Origin: Hamadaea sp013361475
Lineage (GTDB): Bacteria > Actinomycetota > Actinomycetes > Mycobacteriales > Micromonosporaceae
Direction: 5' to 3'
DNA length: 64,000 nt
Assembly (NCBI RefSeq): GCF_040654195.1
Contig: NZ_JBFAHM010000005.1
Coordinates: 372,001-436,000 of the forward strand
Made by a program: the position numbers and the translations under genes. Shown here piece after piece: positions 50,572-58,440 of the stretch (position 1 is its first letter; each line of letters begins with the position of its first letter). The notes under the pieces are model-generated. The model was not told the origin of the DNA. It was given only the letters and a program-made list of their open reading frames with translations, and made no database searches.

Positions 50572-50881
50572 TGACCTGCCATCAGGTGGGGTCATGGTTC
50601 TACACGTTCGTCGCCATGCCAGCAGAGCCAGACGGCATCTCCAATGGCCATATTGAGACCCTCCTGGCGGCCGGCGAAGCCTGCCCTGGCGGGTGTGCTC
50701 CCGCATCGGTGCAGACGACGGCGAGATCGCTTACACCCGCGGCAAACCCCTCCGGAGGACGTACGCGAGGTTACCGTGCAGGTCTTTGAGGGCGACCGGC
50801 TCGTACTGAGCGAAACGACGCTGCTAGGCCAGGTGAGACACCCTTTGCTGGCAACAACACTGCAGCACGTCCATGGGAGAC
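50572..50881. other. Decayed stretch after the transposase remnant
   Basis: Short frames here (for example VTVQVFEGDRLVLSETTLLG near 50770-50830) may be fragments of disrupted genes. I recognise no family and see no intact gene. Confidence 0.35.
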
Positions 50882-51814
50882 TCAAACCGTCAATACCCGG
50901 ACGATCTCGTCTGCGAGCTCTACGGAGCCTGCTGCCACGAACTTCTGCCGAGGTTCCATGGCTTCCGCGATCCGCGCATCCGAACTCAGGTCGTAATCGA
51001 GGGGTATCGGTACCCCATCGAGGTCGACCACCGCCCCACCGGCGGCAGCGAGAATGTAGTGGCCTGGTGCGAGGTCCCAGATGGCGAAGCCCTTTGCGAA
51101 CTCGACGACCGCGTCGGTGAAACCGCTGGCGACGTGACAAAGTCCAACCGAGCCGAAGTCCACACCAATCCGGCCGCGCCGCTTTCCGTCGGGCGACGCA
51201 GCGTCAAGTGCGCCGATGAGGTCGGTTTGCTGGCTCAACGGAACGAAACGCTCGCCAGGCCGCATGAAGTAGTTCGTAATGATCGACTCCGAGAGCCGCT
51301 TCGGTCCAGGCGTTACCAGCTGTCGCCGGGTGCCATCGGCGGTGACCGCGTATGCCCGGTCCTGGCCGTCAGGCTCGAGCGCCGCGACGTACAGCTGCAC
51401 GTGGTGGAAAATGTCACCCACGACCGCCGCTATCGGCCGTGCCCGGGATCGGGAGTAGGCCAGCACGTGGGTGTAGCCGTTGAGGCCCCGGACGGCGAGC
51501 TCGCTCGTATCGAGTGGGTCCACGAGTATGCACAGGTCAGGGTCGGTCTCTTTGCCGATCAGTTCAGGTTCGGCTTCTTCGGACGCGTATATGAAGGAGT
51601 GAAGCTGGTCTGCCAGCAGTGCGCGGTATCTGCTGTGTATCCACAGGTCGTGTTTGGAAAGGAAGTTGTCGGCGTGACGCTTGTTCTCGCCTTCGCCGTG
51701 CTCGCCTGAGAATGCGGCGGCGATCAGCTTGGGCCGCACCTCGGCCATCACGGTTTGCACGACTGAGACCAGGACATCGCGCAGGCCTGATAGCCCTGTG
51801 GTCGGTGTTATCAT
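50882..51814 (-). CDS. Inositol-monophosphatase-fold protein
   Basis: 310 residues. The metal-binding motif is ILVDPLDTSELAVRG, with DPLDTSE in place of the usual DPIDGT. An upstream acidic SEEAEPEL supplies the first Glu pair, and the C-terminal WDLAPGHYILAAAGG carries the last metal Asp. The fold covers inositol monophosphatases, fructose bisphosphatases and 3'(2'),5'-bisphosphate nucleotidases. The altered motif suggests a changed substrate or weaker activity. It is convergent with the decayed transposase region and has no partner. Confidence 0.75.
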   Translation of the reverse strand: MITPTTGLSGLRDVLVSVVQTVMAEVRPKLIAAAFSGEHGEGENKRHADNFLSKHDLWIHSRYRALLADQLHSFIYASEEAEPELIGKETDPDLCILVDPLDTSELAVRGLNGYTHVLAYSRSRARPIAAVVGDIFHHVQLYVAALEPDGQDRAYAVTADGTRRQLVTPGPKRLSESIITNYFMRPGERFVPLSQQTDLIGALDAASPDGKRRGRIGVDFGSVGLCHVASGFTDAVVEFAKGFAIWDLAPGHYILAAAGGAVVDLDGVPIPLDYDLSSDARIAEAMEPRQKFVAAGSVELADEIVRVLTV

Positions 51815-51844
51815 CGCGCCTCAGAGTCATCCACTCCCTGCCGG

Positions 51845-52411
51845 CTAGCCTTGGTCCTCGGGGCGCAAGGTGAGGATCATGGCGTCGTAAACCGGAGCGT
51901 CGTCGAACGGTTTGATGCCCCCGACGCGATGCCAACCCCAAGACCGATAGGCCGCCTGGGCTGGCAAGTTATCCGGCAGGACGAGTAGGGTTGCACGTCG
52001 CTCTGAACGCCCTTCAAGGATTGCGTCGTGAAGTGCCTTCGCATATCCCCGACGACGCCAAGGCTCCCGAACCATGATCTCCGTGATCGCGAAGGTACGG
52101 CTGCCGTCTTCCGCGACTAGCGTCGGGTCGACGTCCTCCAAAAGCCCACGCCACCAGCCCGATCCCTGGGGGAGCGTGAAGCCAAGCGCGTAGCCGATGA
52201 CCTCGCCGTCGAGATTGCCGATGGCCAGCCCGAAACCAGACCGCGCCGCGTATGCCTCAAGCCGTTCCTGGTAACGCGGAACGCCGAAGAATGGGTCGGC
52301 AAGTTTGTCGGCGTAGATCTCGGCGTAGACGTCGAGCAGCGTCGACAGGTGATCGTGGAATTCTCCAACACTGTGACTGGTGGTCTGCAGCGCCGAGGGG
52401 GATGCGGTCAT
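51845..52411 (-). CDS. GNAT acetyltransferase coupled to an XRE regulator
   Basis: 188 residues from the ATG at 52411, which overlaps the regulator stop (ATGA). GNAT features: AITEIMVREPWRRRGYAKALHDAIL is the acetyl-CoA loop and helix (quoted parts: REPWRRRGYAKAL), LPAQAAYRSWGWHRVG the final strand. The N-terminal half is helical with YAEIYADKLADPFFG. The substrate is unknown. Coupling to the XRE/TPR regulator suggests the enzyme is its output gene. Confidence 0.8.
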   Translation of the reverse strand: MTASPSALQTTSHSVGEFHDHLSTLLDVYAEIYADKLADPFFGVPRYQERLEAYAARSGFGLAIGNLDGEVIGYALGFTLPQGSGWWRGLLEDVDPTLVAEDGSRTFAITEIMVREPWRRRGYAKALHDAILEGRSERRATLLVLPDNLPAQAAYRSWGWHRVGGIKPFDDAPVYDAMILTLRPEDQG

Positions 52412-53676
52412 ACGTTGCCTTCCGTGCTGGCGGGATCCGTGTGCCCTCCCGTGTATCGGGAGACAAAATTCGCGACTGCCTGATCTCGGACATGGGGGGT
52501 AAGCCGTCTCGCGACGTCGTCCAGTTCGCTGCTGACACGCCAACTCACTACGCTGCCCTGCAGGTCATCTAGGGCTGCGAGGGCAGACGCGGCAGCCTCA
52601 CCCGGCTCCGATGCGTCGAGGAGAGCACGGGCCAGGCGAACTCGGTACAGGGCGCGATTGCGTGCGTAGGGATCGCCATGGGCAGCTACGGCATCGCTGA
52701 GAAGGCGAATGGCGCGGTCGGACTGGCGTAATTCGAGCGCGCAGGTCCCGTCTAGACCATCCAGCTCCGCGGGCGTGAGAAAGGTGCACCACTCTTGCGT
52801 GGGCTTATCGCCGTCGCGGTCCAGGACACGGCGAGCACGGGTGAGAGCGCGACCAGACGCTGAGGCGTCTCCCGTCAGCGCGGCGGCGAGGGCGAGGCGC
52901 AGCTGCGGGATGATCGGCAGGCGTGGAAAACCCTCGCTGAGCGCGGCCGCACGATCTGCTGCTTCTGCCAGCCGTGACCCCTGGCGAGGGTTCCCCAGGA
53001 CGTTCGCCTGGAAGGCCAGATTTGCTAGCGCGTGAGTCTCGACCTCGCTGTCGCCGGCCTGCTTCGCAAGCGCTAGCGCCTCCGTGTAGCAAGATCGAGC
53101 AACGTCGTGCCGACCTGAATCGAAGGCGAGCCAACCTGCGCACATCTGCACTTGAGCGGTTGCTTTGAGCAGGCGAGCCTCAACAGTCGGACCGTAGAGC
53201 CCATGCTCCAGCATCGAGTAACCCTCGGCGACGTGGCTGAGGGCAGCCTGCCAAAGGGTCTCGCCCCCGTGCTGATAGTCGAGGGCATACAAACGGACTG
53301 CACTGGTTTGAAGGCGCCCGGCGTCCGAACTACCGACGCGCCCTGGCGATGCGCCAGCCATCGGCGGCGGGACAAGACCAGCAAAGGCCGTCGCCACAGC
53401 CCCGGTCATCAGCGTCCGACGCCTCATAGGGTCTGACGCTACCGCTTTACGTGGGCGCTGCGCCGCCTCGAGCCGCTGAATGTTGATCAGCTCGCCATCG
53501 GCGCCAAGCGCCCTGTCAACGGCCCTCGCCACTGATTCCGATGCGGACTGCCGGCCATTCTCAATTCGACTCAAGAGGGCTACATCGACCGGAGCGGCCT
53601 TCGCGAGCTGCCGCAACGAGCGCCCCTTCGCGCCACGGATGCGGCGGAGCGCTTGCCCGAATGGCTCTCTGATCAT
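52408..53676 (-). CDS. XRE regulator with C-terminal helical-repeat (TPR-like) region
   Basis: 422 residues. The helix-turn-helix is RIRGAKGRSLRQLAKAAPVD then LLSRIENGRQ (about 10-45). After a linker, residues about 115-420 form TPR-like helical repeats (ARSCYTEALALAKQAG, AIRLLSDAVAAHGDP, LYRVRLARALLDAS), the layout seen in quorum or peptide-sensing regulators and in other actinobacterial XRE proteins. The ATG at 53676 is preferred over a TTG at 53697. A perfect palindrome sits just upstream (53701-53728), suggesting autoregulation. Confidence 0.75.
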   Translation of the reverse strand: MIREPFGQALRRIRGAKGRSLRQLAKAAPVDVALLSRIENGRQSASESVARAVDRALGADGELINIQRLEAAQRPRKAVASDPMRRRTLMTGAVATAFAGLVPPPMAGASPGRVGSSDAGRLQTSAVRLYALDYQHGGETLWQAALSHVAEGYSMLEHGLYGPTVEARLLKATAQVQMCAGWLAFDSGRHDVARSCYTEALALAKQAGDSEVETHALANLAFQANVLGNPRQGSRLAEAADRAAALSEGFPRLPIIPQLRLALAAALTGDASASGRALTRARRVLDRDGDKPTQEWCTFLTPAELDGLDGTCALELRQSDRAIRLLSDAVAAHGDPYARNRALYRVRLARALLDASEPGEAAASALAALDDLQGSVVSWRVSSELDDVARRLTPHVRDQAVANFVSRYTGGHTDPASTEGNV

Positions 53677-53700
53677 CGCGGCCCAATCGATCAACAATAA

Positions 53701-53728
53701 CTGTTGACCCTTTCCTGTGGGTCAACAG
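53701..53728. promoter_or_regulatory. Perfect 10-bp palindromic operator candidate
   Basis: CTGTTGACCC and GGGTCAACAG are exact inverted copies separated by eight bases. It begins 25 bases upstream of the XRE ATG (leftward) and lies about 130 bases before the rightward gene at 53855. The arms contain TTGACC on both strands, so the site overlaps possible -35 boxes. Confidence 0.6.
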
Positions 53729-53781
53729 TCAACACCTACAGAGGATGTAGCTGAGACGACACGCTTGATGCATAGGCGCGG

Positions 53782-53808
53782 GTAGGAGGTGGGTGGACCC
53801 CCTCCTAC
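53782..53808 (+). promoter_or_regulatory. Hairpin in the 5' region of the gene at 53855
   Basis: GTAGGAG at 53782-53788 pairs with CTCCTAC at 53802-53808, extended inward by G-C pairs with one mismatch and a short TGGA loop. It lies about 35 bases before the ribosome site. It could affect translation or be a termination structure; no T-run follows. Confidence 0.35.
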
Positions 53809-53854
53809 TCGCTGCCGATTGCCAGCGTAGGTGCAACGGGGGAGGGGATCAACG

Positions 53855-54349
53855 ATGAGCGATCACGCAAGCGGTATAGCCGTCGCAATGTCGCTCAGCA
53901 AAGTGGATGCGCAGCGGGCCGAGCGCCCCAACTCCGGTAGTGCCCGACGTCCCCGGACGCTCGGCGTCTGCGTTAGTGACTTGCTTGATCACATCGACTA
54001 CATTCTGGAGGCATCTAGCAGCGGGGAGGTTGGCGCGGTGTCGACGCCCACCGGGGCGCGAGCAGCCGGTCCGAACCTTCCTCGCAACGACCTCCTCCGA
54101 GGCGCCCGTTTGCGGCGTCTTTCTCCATCAGGTTCAGGCAGACCCATGAGCCGGCAAGACCTCGCTGAGCTTGTCAACGAGTACCTTTCAAAGCAGGACG
54201 TCCGGCACGCTCCGCTCGACGGCGGCTACGTTGGCAAGTTGGAGCGGGGTGTCCACCGCTGGCCTCGGCGGGCCTATCGGGATGCCTTCCGTGCTGTTCT
54301 TGATACGGCGACGGACACCGAGCTGGGCTTCTATGTTCGACGCCGGTGA
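53855..54349 (+). CDS. XRE-like regulator (164 aa)
   Basis: GGGGGAGGGG precedes the ATG at 53855 by about seven bases. The first 80 residues are polar and unrecognised (SDLLDHIDYILEASSS). Residues about 85-164 form the same unusual XRE-like domain as the gene at 41717: ARLRRLSPSGSGRPMSRQDL, YLSKQDVRHAPLDG, GYVGKLERGVHRWPRRAY. It ends with TELGFYVRRR, again matching the partner (ADLGFFIVRG). Possible target sites include the palindrome at 53701. Confidence 0.65.
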   Translation: MSDHASGIAVAMSLSKVDAQRAERPNSGSARRPRTLGVCVSDLLDHIDYILEASSSGEVGAVSTPTGARAAGPNLPRNDLLRGARLRRLSPSGSGRPMSRQDLAELVNEYLSKQDVRHAPLDGGYVGKLERGVHRWPRRAYRDAFRAVLDTATDTELGFYVRRR

Positions 54350-54475
54350 TCGGTCCGATGGCCTGCCCCGGAGTTGTGGCTCGTCGCGGCATTCAACCCT
54401 GGCATCCCGATGATCGTTTCGGGGCGAGAGCGGCGGTGATGTGTGGTACGAAACTGTGTGGCGGACGGGGGCGGC

Positions 54476-55177
54476 ATGTCGATCCGGGTGGTTGTTCTGG
54501 ATGTCGACGACACAATCGTCTTGAACGAGGGTGTGAGCTTCAAGATCGAGAACGACGCACTGCAGCTGATGGGTCGACCTCCGATGAGCCGGAACGCGCA
54601 CATGATGACGTGGGGCATGCCGCTTGTGGACGCAATGGAGCACAGGTCGCCGGGGATTGATCTTGAGCAGTTCGGTGCGGTGTTCCGAGAAGTGTTCTTT
54701 CGCTACCACGCCGCCGGGCTCGTCGACATGCTGTCGCAGCCAAATCTGGCAGCGATCGACACAATGCGCGGCGAAGGCCGTCAGGTGATGATCCTGACCT
54801 CACGCAGCGCGATCGAGGTGGAACACCTGATGGTTGAGACGGCGCCGCTCGCCTCGCGGGTCAGCGCTACCTACCATCTGGACCGGACTCGGTACGCCAA
54901 ACCTGATCCTCGGGTGTTCGATGAGCTGTTGGCTGAGAGCGGCCTTCGTCCCGCCGAGTGTGTGTATGTGGGTGACACACCGGGTGATGCGGCCGCTGCC
55001 AATGGTGCCGGGATTCCCTTCGTGGCGTGCCTTGAGTCCGAGCTGCGTAGCCGCGACCAGTTCGCAGGTTATCGGGTTGCAGGATTCATCGAGACGTTCG
55101 CGGATATCGTCGCCGAAGTGAGTCGCCTAGAGGGCCAGCTTTCGGCGACCGTCACCCATAGCGACCAGATCGCGTAA
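54476..55177 (+). CDS. HAD-family hydrolase
   Basis: 233 residues. Motif I is VVVLDVDDTIVLNEG, motif II MILTSRSAIEV, motif III Lys in YAKPDPRVFDELL, and motif IV VYVGDTPGDAAAANGAG. All four catalytic elements are present, so it should be an active phosphatase. The cap region carries HMMTWGMPLVDAME. ATG at 54476 is used; upstream in-frame codons look non-coding. The substrate is unknown. It follows the XRE-like gene by 126 bases. Confidence 0.85.
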   Translation: MSIRVVVLDVDDTIVLNEGVSFKIENDALQLMGRPPMSRNAHMMTWGMPLVDAMEHRSPGIDLEQFGAVFREVFFRYHAAGLVDMLSQPNLAAIDTMRGEGRQVMILTSRSAIEVEHLMVETAPLASRVSATYHLDRTRYAKPDPRVFDELLAESGLRPAECVYVGDTPGDAAAANGAGIPFVACLESELRSRDQFAGYRVAGFIETFADIVAEVSRLEGQLSATVTHSDQIA

Positions 55178-55312
55178 AAGATGACGGTCAGCGCCAGCCG
55201 CGTCGCATGCTCAGCCAGGCCAGTGCGACATCGGCTTGAGAACGCTGGCAGTGTCGGCAGCAGCAGCGATGGTGGCTGGACTCGGACAACAGTGACGCGC
55301 TAGAGGTCCTGG

Positions 55313-55822
55313 TCAAAGGGGCAGCGACCGTTGCTTCGTCTGGGTGGGACGGCCATCGTTTAACCTGCTGATGAACCCGGTTGGTCGATGCCAGTTGGAG
55401 GACCATGCGTGTTCCTTGACGCCTTGGACGAAGCGTTTAAGGTGTTCAAGTTCGTCTTCTTCGCGGTCGACATTTCCGCCTATCAGGTGCAGGACGCGCT
55501 CGTCGGTGCTGTGGTCGTCACAGAACATCATTTCGTGTGCCGCCTTGTAGACGCCGTAACCAGAACAGTCGAGCGACATTCTCGCGGCGCGGCCGAACGC
55601 CAGTGCAGGTGCGATGTCTTCGAAAAAGTACCACTGTCCGCCGGGTCCGAAGCCGACGCCGTATCCCTGCCGGATGACGTGGTCCTCATTGCGCAGCGGC
55701 CGAGGAAGTGCCCCCTGGTCGCGGAAGGCGGCGGCGAGGTACCGTCCAGCCGTCAAGCCGTTGCCGAAGGCGGAGTCGCCGGCCTGGAACAGCTTGCAGA
55801 GGCTCGTGCGACGGTTCGCCAT
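55313..55822 (-). CDS. Protein of unknown function (169 aa)
   Basis: The frame is open further upstream, but AGGAG five bases before the ATG at 55822 supports this start. The sequence is balanced and natural-looking: FGNGLTAGRYLAAAFRDQG, GVGFGPGGQWYFFEDIA, AHEMMFCDDHSTDERVL, and an acidic DREEDELEHL helix. No family is recognised. A competing plus-strand frame (55388-55840) covers the same DNA but is less protein-like. Confidence 0.5.
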   Translation of the reverse strand: MANRRTSLCKLFQAGDSAFGNGLTAGRYLAAAFRDQGALPRPLRNEDHVIRQGYGVGFGPGGQWYFFEDIAPALAFGRAARMSLDCSGYGVYKAAHEMMFCDDHSTDERVLHLIGGNVDREEDELEHLKRFVQGVKEHAWSSNWHRPTGFISRLNDGRPTQTKQRSLPL

Positions 55823-56268
55823 TGCTACTCCTGGATCTGACCGCTTCGCCCGGCTGCCGGCTGACGACGGTCGAGCTGCCGCGATCTCGTTCGGCGCGAT
55901 GTCGACGGTCATCTTACGGAAGCAGATTTCTTGTTGAGCAGTTGTTGCCTGCCGATCGGCTCGAATGTGCAAGACCAGTGGCACGCTCCACACGCGCTTC
56001 GTATTCTTGACGCGGGATTCACAATCTTCTAGGCCTCTGGCGTCGGTCAAATCACTTCGCGCTCTACCACTGATCGCGATGACGCAACTTCCGGCCCAGA
56101 TGGATGAAGGCCGGGGACTACCGTAACCTCTGCATCCGCCCGAGCGGGGCGGCCGGGTATCCCTGAGCTCCTGAGCTCTGTCGACGATGCCTGATCGTGA
56201 GGGCTTTCGCTCTCCGACGTCTCGGGTGAGGCCAGGGATATAGTGCTCGTCACCTCGCGCCTTACGCG
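55823..56268. other. Gap between unknown gene and the tRNA region
   Basis: No gene supported. The minus-strand frame continuing upstream from 55822 is Arg/Ser-rich without family resemblance. Nothing else was noticed. Confidence 0.45.
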
Positions 56269-56445
56269 TCATGTCGTTCCGGGCCCCGCAGGAAAGAACT
56301 CGATGTGTCGCCGGTCACACTTTCGGCATCGGCCCTGGGAAAATGCCTGGTGGTTGCGTTTGTCGGTGAACCACATCGGCATCCGAGCACACGCGGAGCA
56401 CATCAATCGCCAATCGTCGATTTTGTTGATCGCAAAAAATCCCAT
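56269..56445 (-). CDS. Possible 58-residue zinc-ribbon protein overlapping the tRNA terminator
   Basis: A minus-strand frame just downstream of tRNA-Lys encodes a compact protein with two CxxC pairs: DDWRLMCSACARMPMW and QGRCRKCDRRHIEFF, the pattern of a small zinc ribbon. The ATG at 56445 falls inside the tRNA terminator stem, and the terminator T-run is read as Phe-Phe at residues 3-4. No ribosome site precedes it; an internal ATG at 56403 (residue 15) is an alternative. If expressed, it would need read-through or its own promoter. Composition and cysteine spacing favour a real protein. Confidence 0.45.
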   Translation of the reverse strand: MGFFAINKIDDWRLMCSACARMPMWFTDKRNHQAFSQGRCRKCDRRHIEFFPAGPGTT

Positions 56446-56467
56446 CTGACCAGGTCAGATGGGATTT
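56434..56467 (-). terminator. Rho-independent terminator of tRNA-Lys
   Basis: Perfect 14-bp arms (56437-56450 and 56454-56467) with a three-base loop; the minus strand then continues as a T-run (six A residues at 56434-56439 on the plus strand). It begins eight bases after the tRNA 3' end. Confidence 0.85.
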
Positions 56468-56474
56468 GATCTTG

Positions 56475-56547
56475 TGCGCCGCCAGGGACTCGAACCCCGA
56501 ACCCGCGGATTAAGAGTCCGCTGCTCTGCCAGTTGAGCTAGCGGCGC
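56475..56547 (-). tRNA. tRNA-Lys (CTT)
   Basis: 73 bases fold into a standard cloverleaf: acceptor GCGCCGC/GCGGCGC, D-stem GCTC/GAGC, anticodon stem GCGGA/TCCGC with loop CTCTTAA (anticodon CTT, codon AAG), five-base variable loop, and T-stem CGGGG/CCCTG with loop TTCGAGT. CCA is not encoded. The discriminator base is A. Confidence 0.95.
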
Positions 56548-56669
56548 TCGTTGGCAACGGGGGAAACCTTAGCATGCAGTTCGGTGGGATCTCCAATCGG
56601 TATCGCGGCGGCGCGCAAATGTGAGCCACGCTATCGTCCAGACGGACAAAGTCCCCCAAAACACCTTGC

Positions 56670-57308
56670 TCAGTGTTCTCCGAACTGCCCTCGATGCAGG
56701 ACGTCCGTGGCAGCGCGGCGGCGTACGGCGAGTTGCGGGTTCTGGGGCGGAAGATCGGGGGCTCGGTACCCGATCGCTACCGCGCCGATCGGGTCGTATT
56801 CGGCGGGTACGCCGAACTCCGTCCGGAACGCGTCGAGGTGAGCGGCGACGGCTCCCTCGTCGTCCAGGATCTCCGACGGGGGCATGAGCCAGAACAGGAA
56901 GCCGCCCAGGCCCTCGTCGACCGCGCTCAGCAGCATGAGCATGGTCGCCATTCCGGCGTCGATGTACCAGTACGGCGCCGGCCACTTCTGCTCGGCGTTC
57001 TCCAGGCTCCAGCCCTTGTCCGGTTCGGCGTACCGCTCGAGGTAGCGCGCTTTGTGGGCGAGGGGCACGACGACGAGTGGGGCGTTCATGGTGGCCGGGG
57101 TGTAGCGGACCTGGTTCTGGACGAACGGCCAGAAGCGGGTGCGGTCCTCGGCCGAGGTCAGCACGAGGAATTCCCAGCCCTGGGCGAAGCCGGCCGACGG
57201 GGCGCGTAGCGCGGTGGCGAGGATGCGTTCGATGACCTCGGGCGCGAGTGGGCGATCTTCGAACTGGCGGACCATGCGCCGCCGCCGGACCACGTCTGCG
57301 AATTCCAT
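56670..57308 (-). CDS. Nitroreductase-family FMN protein
   Basis: 212 residues. FMN-contacting RRRRMVRQFEDRPL at the N-terminus, APSAGFAQGWEFLVL, and a C-terminal GAVAIGYRAPDL are typical of the nitroreductase fold. An IDAGMATMLMLLSAVDEGLG helix is the dimer and flavin segment. Such proteins reduce nitro compounds, quinones or enones with NAD(P)H, or act in related biosynthetic steps; the physiological substrate is unknown. It is transcribed alone. Confidence 0.8.
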   Translation of the reverse strand: MEFADVVRRRRMVRQFEDRPLAPEVIERILATALRAPSAGFAQGWEFLVLTSAEDRTRFWPFVQNQVRYTPATMNAPLVVVPLAHKARYLERYAEPDKGWSLENAEQKWPAPYWYIDAGMATMLMLLSAVDEGLGGFLFWLMPPSEILDDEGAVAAHLDAFRTEFGVPAEYDPIGAVAIGYRAPDLPPQNPQLAVRRRAATDVLHRGQFGEH

Positions 57309-57349
57309 GATCGTGGATTCTCGCAGAATCTATGTCGGCCCGGGGGACC

Positions 57350-57413
57350 CGTTGATCATGGAGTTCTCACCCTCGACACGCCGTCGACACCACAGTTAAC
57401 TCCATGATCAACG
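57350..57413. repeat. REP-like inverted repeat with 16-bp arms
   Basis: CGTTGATCATGGAGTT (57350-57365) and AACTCCATGATCAACG (57398-57413) are exact inverted copies around a 32-base loop that itself contains two GTCGAC-type half-palindromes. I recall repeats of this type dispersed in Micromonosporaceae genomes; a genome-wide count would confirm. It lies between the nitroreductase start and the convergent MarR-GNAT end. Confidence 0.75.
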
Positions 57414-57490
57414 CGGAGAGGGCGGGGGGGACGCGGAGAGAGCGGGGGGACGCGGAGCGGCCGAGCGGCCGAGGGGAGGGAGGACGTGCG

Positions 57491-58369
57491 CTAGCGGGGG
57501 AGGGGGAGCGCGAAGAAGCGTTGCCCGTGCACGTCGTCTCCGTACGCCGGGATCTCGGCGTATCCGAGGGCCTGGTAGAGCGCGATCGCTTCGGGCAGGG
57601 CTTCGTGGGTGCTCAGCCGGAGTTCGGTGAATCCGAGTGTCACGGCGTGCGATTCGAGGGCGGCCAGCAGGCGCCGGCCGACGCCGAGTCGCCGGGCGGA
57701 GGGGCTGACCCACATGTGCTTGATCTCGCCGACGACGGAGTCCGGCGCGTCGCCGGGGGATAGAGCGCGGATTCCCACGCAGCCGACCGGCGAGACCCCG
57801 TCCGACGCCACGAGGAAGAGTGCGAAGGCGGACGCGGGCAGCAGGTCGTCCGGCCCGTATCCCTCTGGGAATCGACGGGACAGCTCTTCGGCGTACTCGT
57901 GGAGGCAGGAGCGGGCGACGGCGGACCCGGCGGGGATCGGCTGGACCTGGACGGCCGCGATCCGCAGGAGGCGCTGGACCTCGTCCATCGCGTCGGCGAG
58001 GCGTTGGCGCTGGTCGGGGGTGAGCGGGTCGATGAGCGTGGTCACCGATTCGTCGGAGCGGGTGTCGAGATCCGACACTGCCGCGCGGCCGGCGTCGGTC
58101 AGGACGGCGACGCGGGCGCGGCCGTCGTCCGGATGGCGGTCGAGTTTTACCAGGTCCTGGCGTTCCAGAGCGCGCAGGAGGCGGCTCAGGTAGCCGGAGT
58201 CGAGGCCGAGCCGAACCCGGACGGAACGGACATCCGGGTCGCGGGACAGCTCGTAGAGCAGGCGGGCCTCGCCGAGCGATCGCTGGCCCAGGTAGTGGTC
58301 GGTCAGCACGCCTATCCGCTGCGTGTAGTACCGATTGAACTCCCGGATGCGACCGGTGACCTGCTCCAT
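57491..58369 (-). CDS. MarR-GNAT fusion protein
   Basis: 292 residues. Residues about 1-140 form a MarR-type winged helix domain (RLGLDSGYLSRLLRALERQDLV quoted as GLDSGYLSRLLRALERQDL). Residues about 145-290 are a GNAT domain with KHMWVSPSARRLGVGRRLL and a final AIALYQALGYAEIP. Such fusions are common in actinomycetes; the acetyltransferase may modify a ligand sensed by the MarR part. Its promoter overlaps the inverted repeat at 58376-58398, so it should autoregulate and control the divergent export operon. Confidence 0.8.
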   Translation of the reverse strand: MEQVTGRIREFNRYYTQRIGVLTDHYLGQRSLGEARLLYELSRDPDVRSVRVRLGLDSGYLSRLLRALERQDLVKLDRHPDDGRARVAVLTDAGRAAVSDLDTRSDESVTTLIDPLTPDQRQRLADAMDEVQRLLRIAAVQVQPIPAGSAVARSCLHEYAEELSRRFPEGYGPDDLLPASAFALFLVASDGVSPVGCVGIRALSPGDAPDSVVGEIKHMWVSPSARRLGVGRRLLAALESHAVTLGFTELRLSTHEALPEAIALYQALGYAEIPAYGDDVHGQRFFALPLPR

Positions 58370-58375
58370 GCGAAA

Positions 58376-58398
58376 AGTATCTGACTAAAGTCAGGTAT
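58376..58398. promoter_or_regulatory. MarR-type operator and leaderless promoter
   Basis: GTATCTGAC and GTCAGGTAT form an inverted repeat (7 of 9 positions symmetric) around TAAA. On the minus strand a -10-like GATACT (58381-58376) lies six bases before the ATG at 58369, so that transcript is probably leaderless and the operator covers its promoter. The divergent efflux gene begins 42 bases to the right. Confidence 0.6.
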
Positions 58399-58440
58399 TC
58401 TCAAGGGCAACGCGGCGGGCGGAGTACGCGTCCATCGATT

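Noticed and set aside
55388..55840. Plus-strand 150-codon frame opposite the unknown gene at 55313-55822
   Set aside because: It has no good ribosome site; the minus-strand frame has AGGAG correctly placed and a more natural composition, though this choice is not certain.
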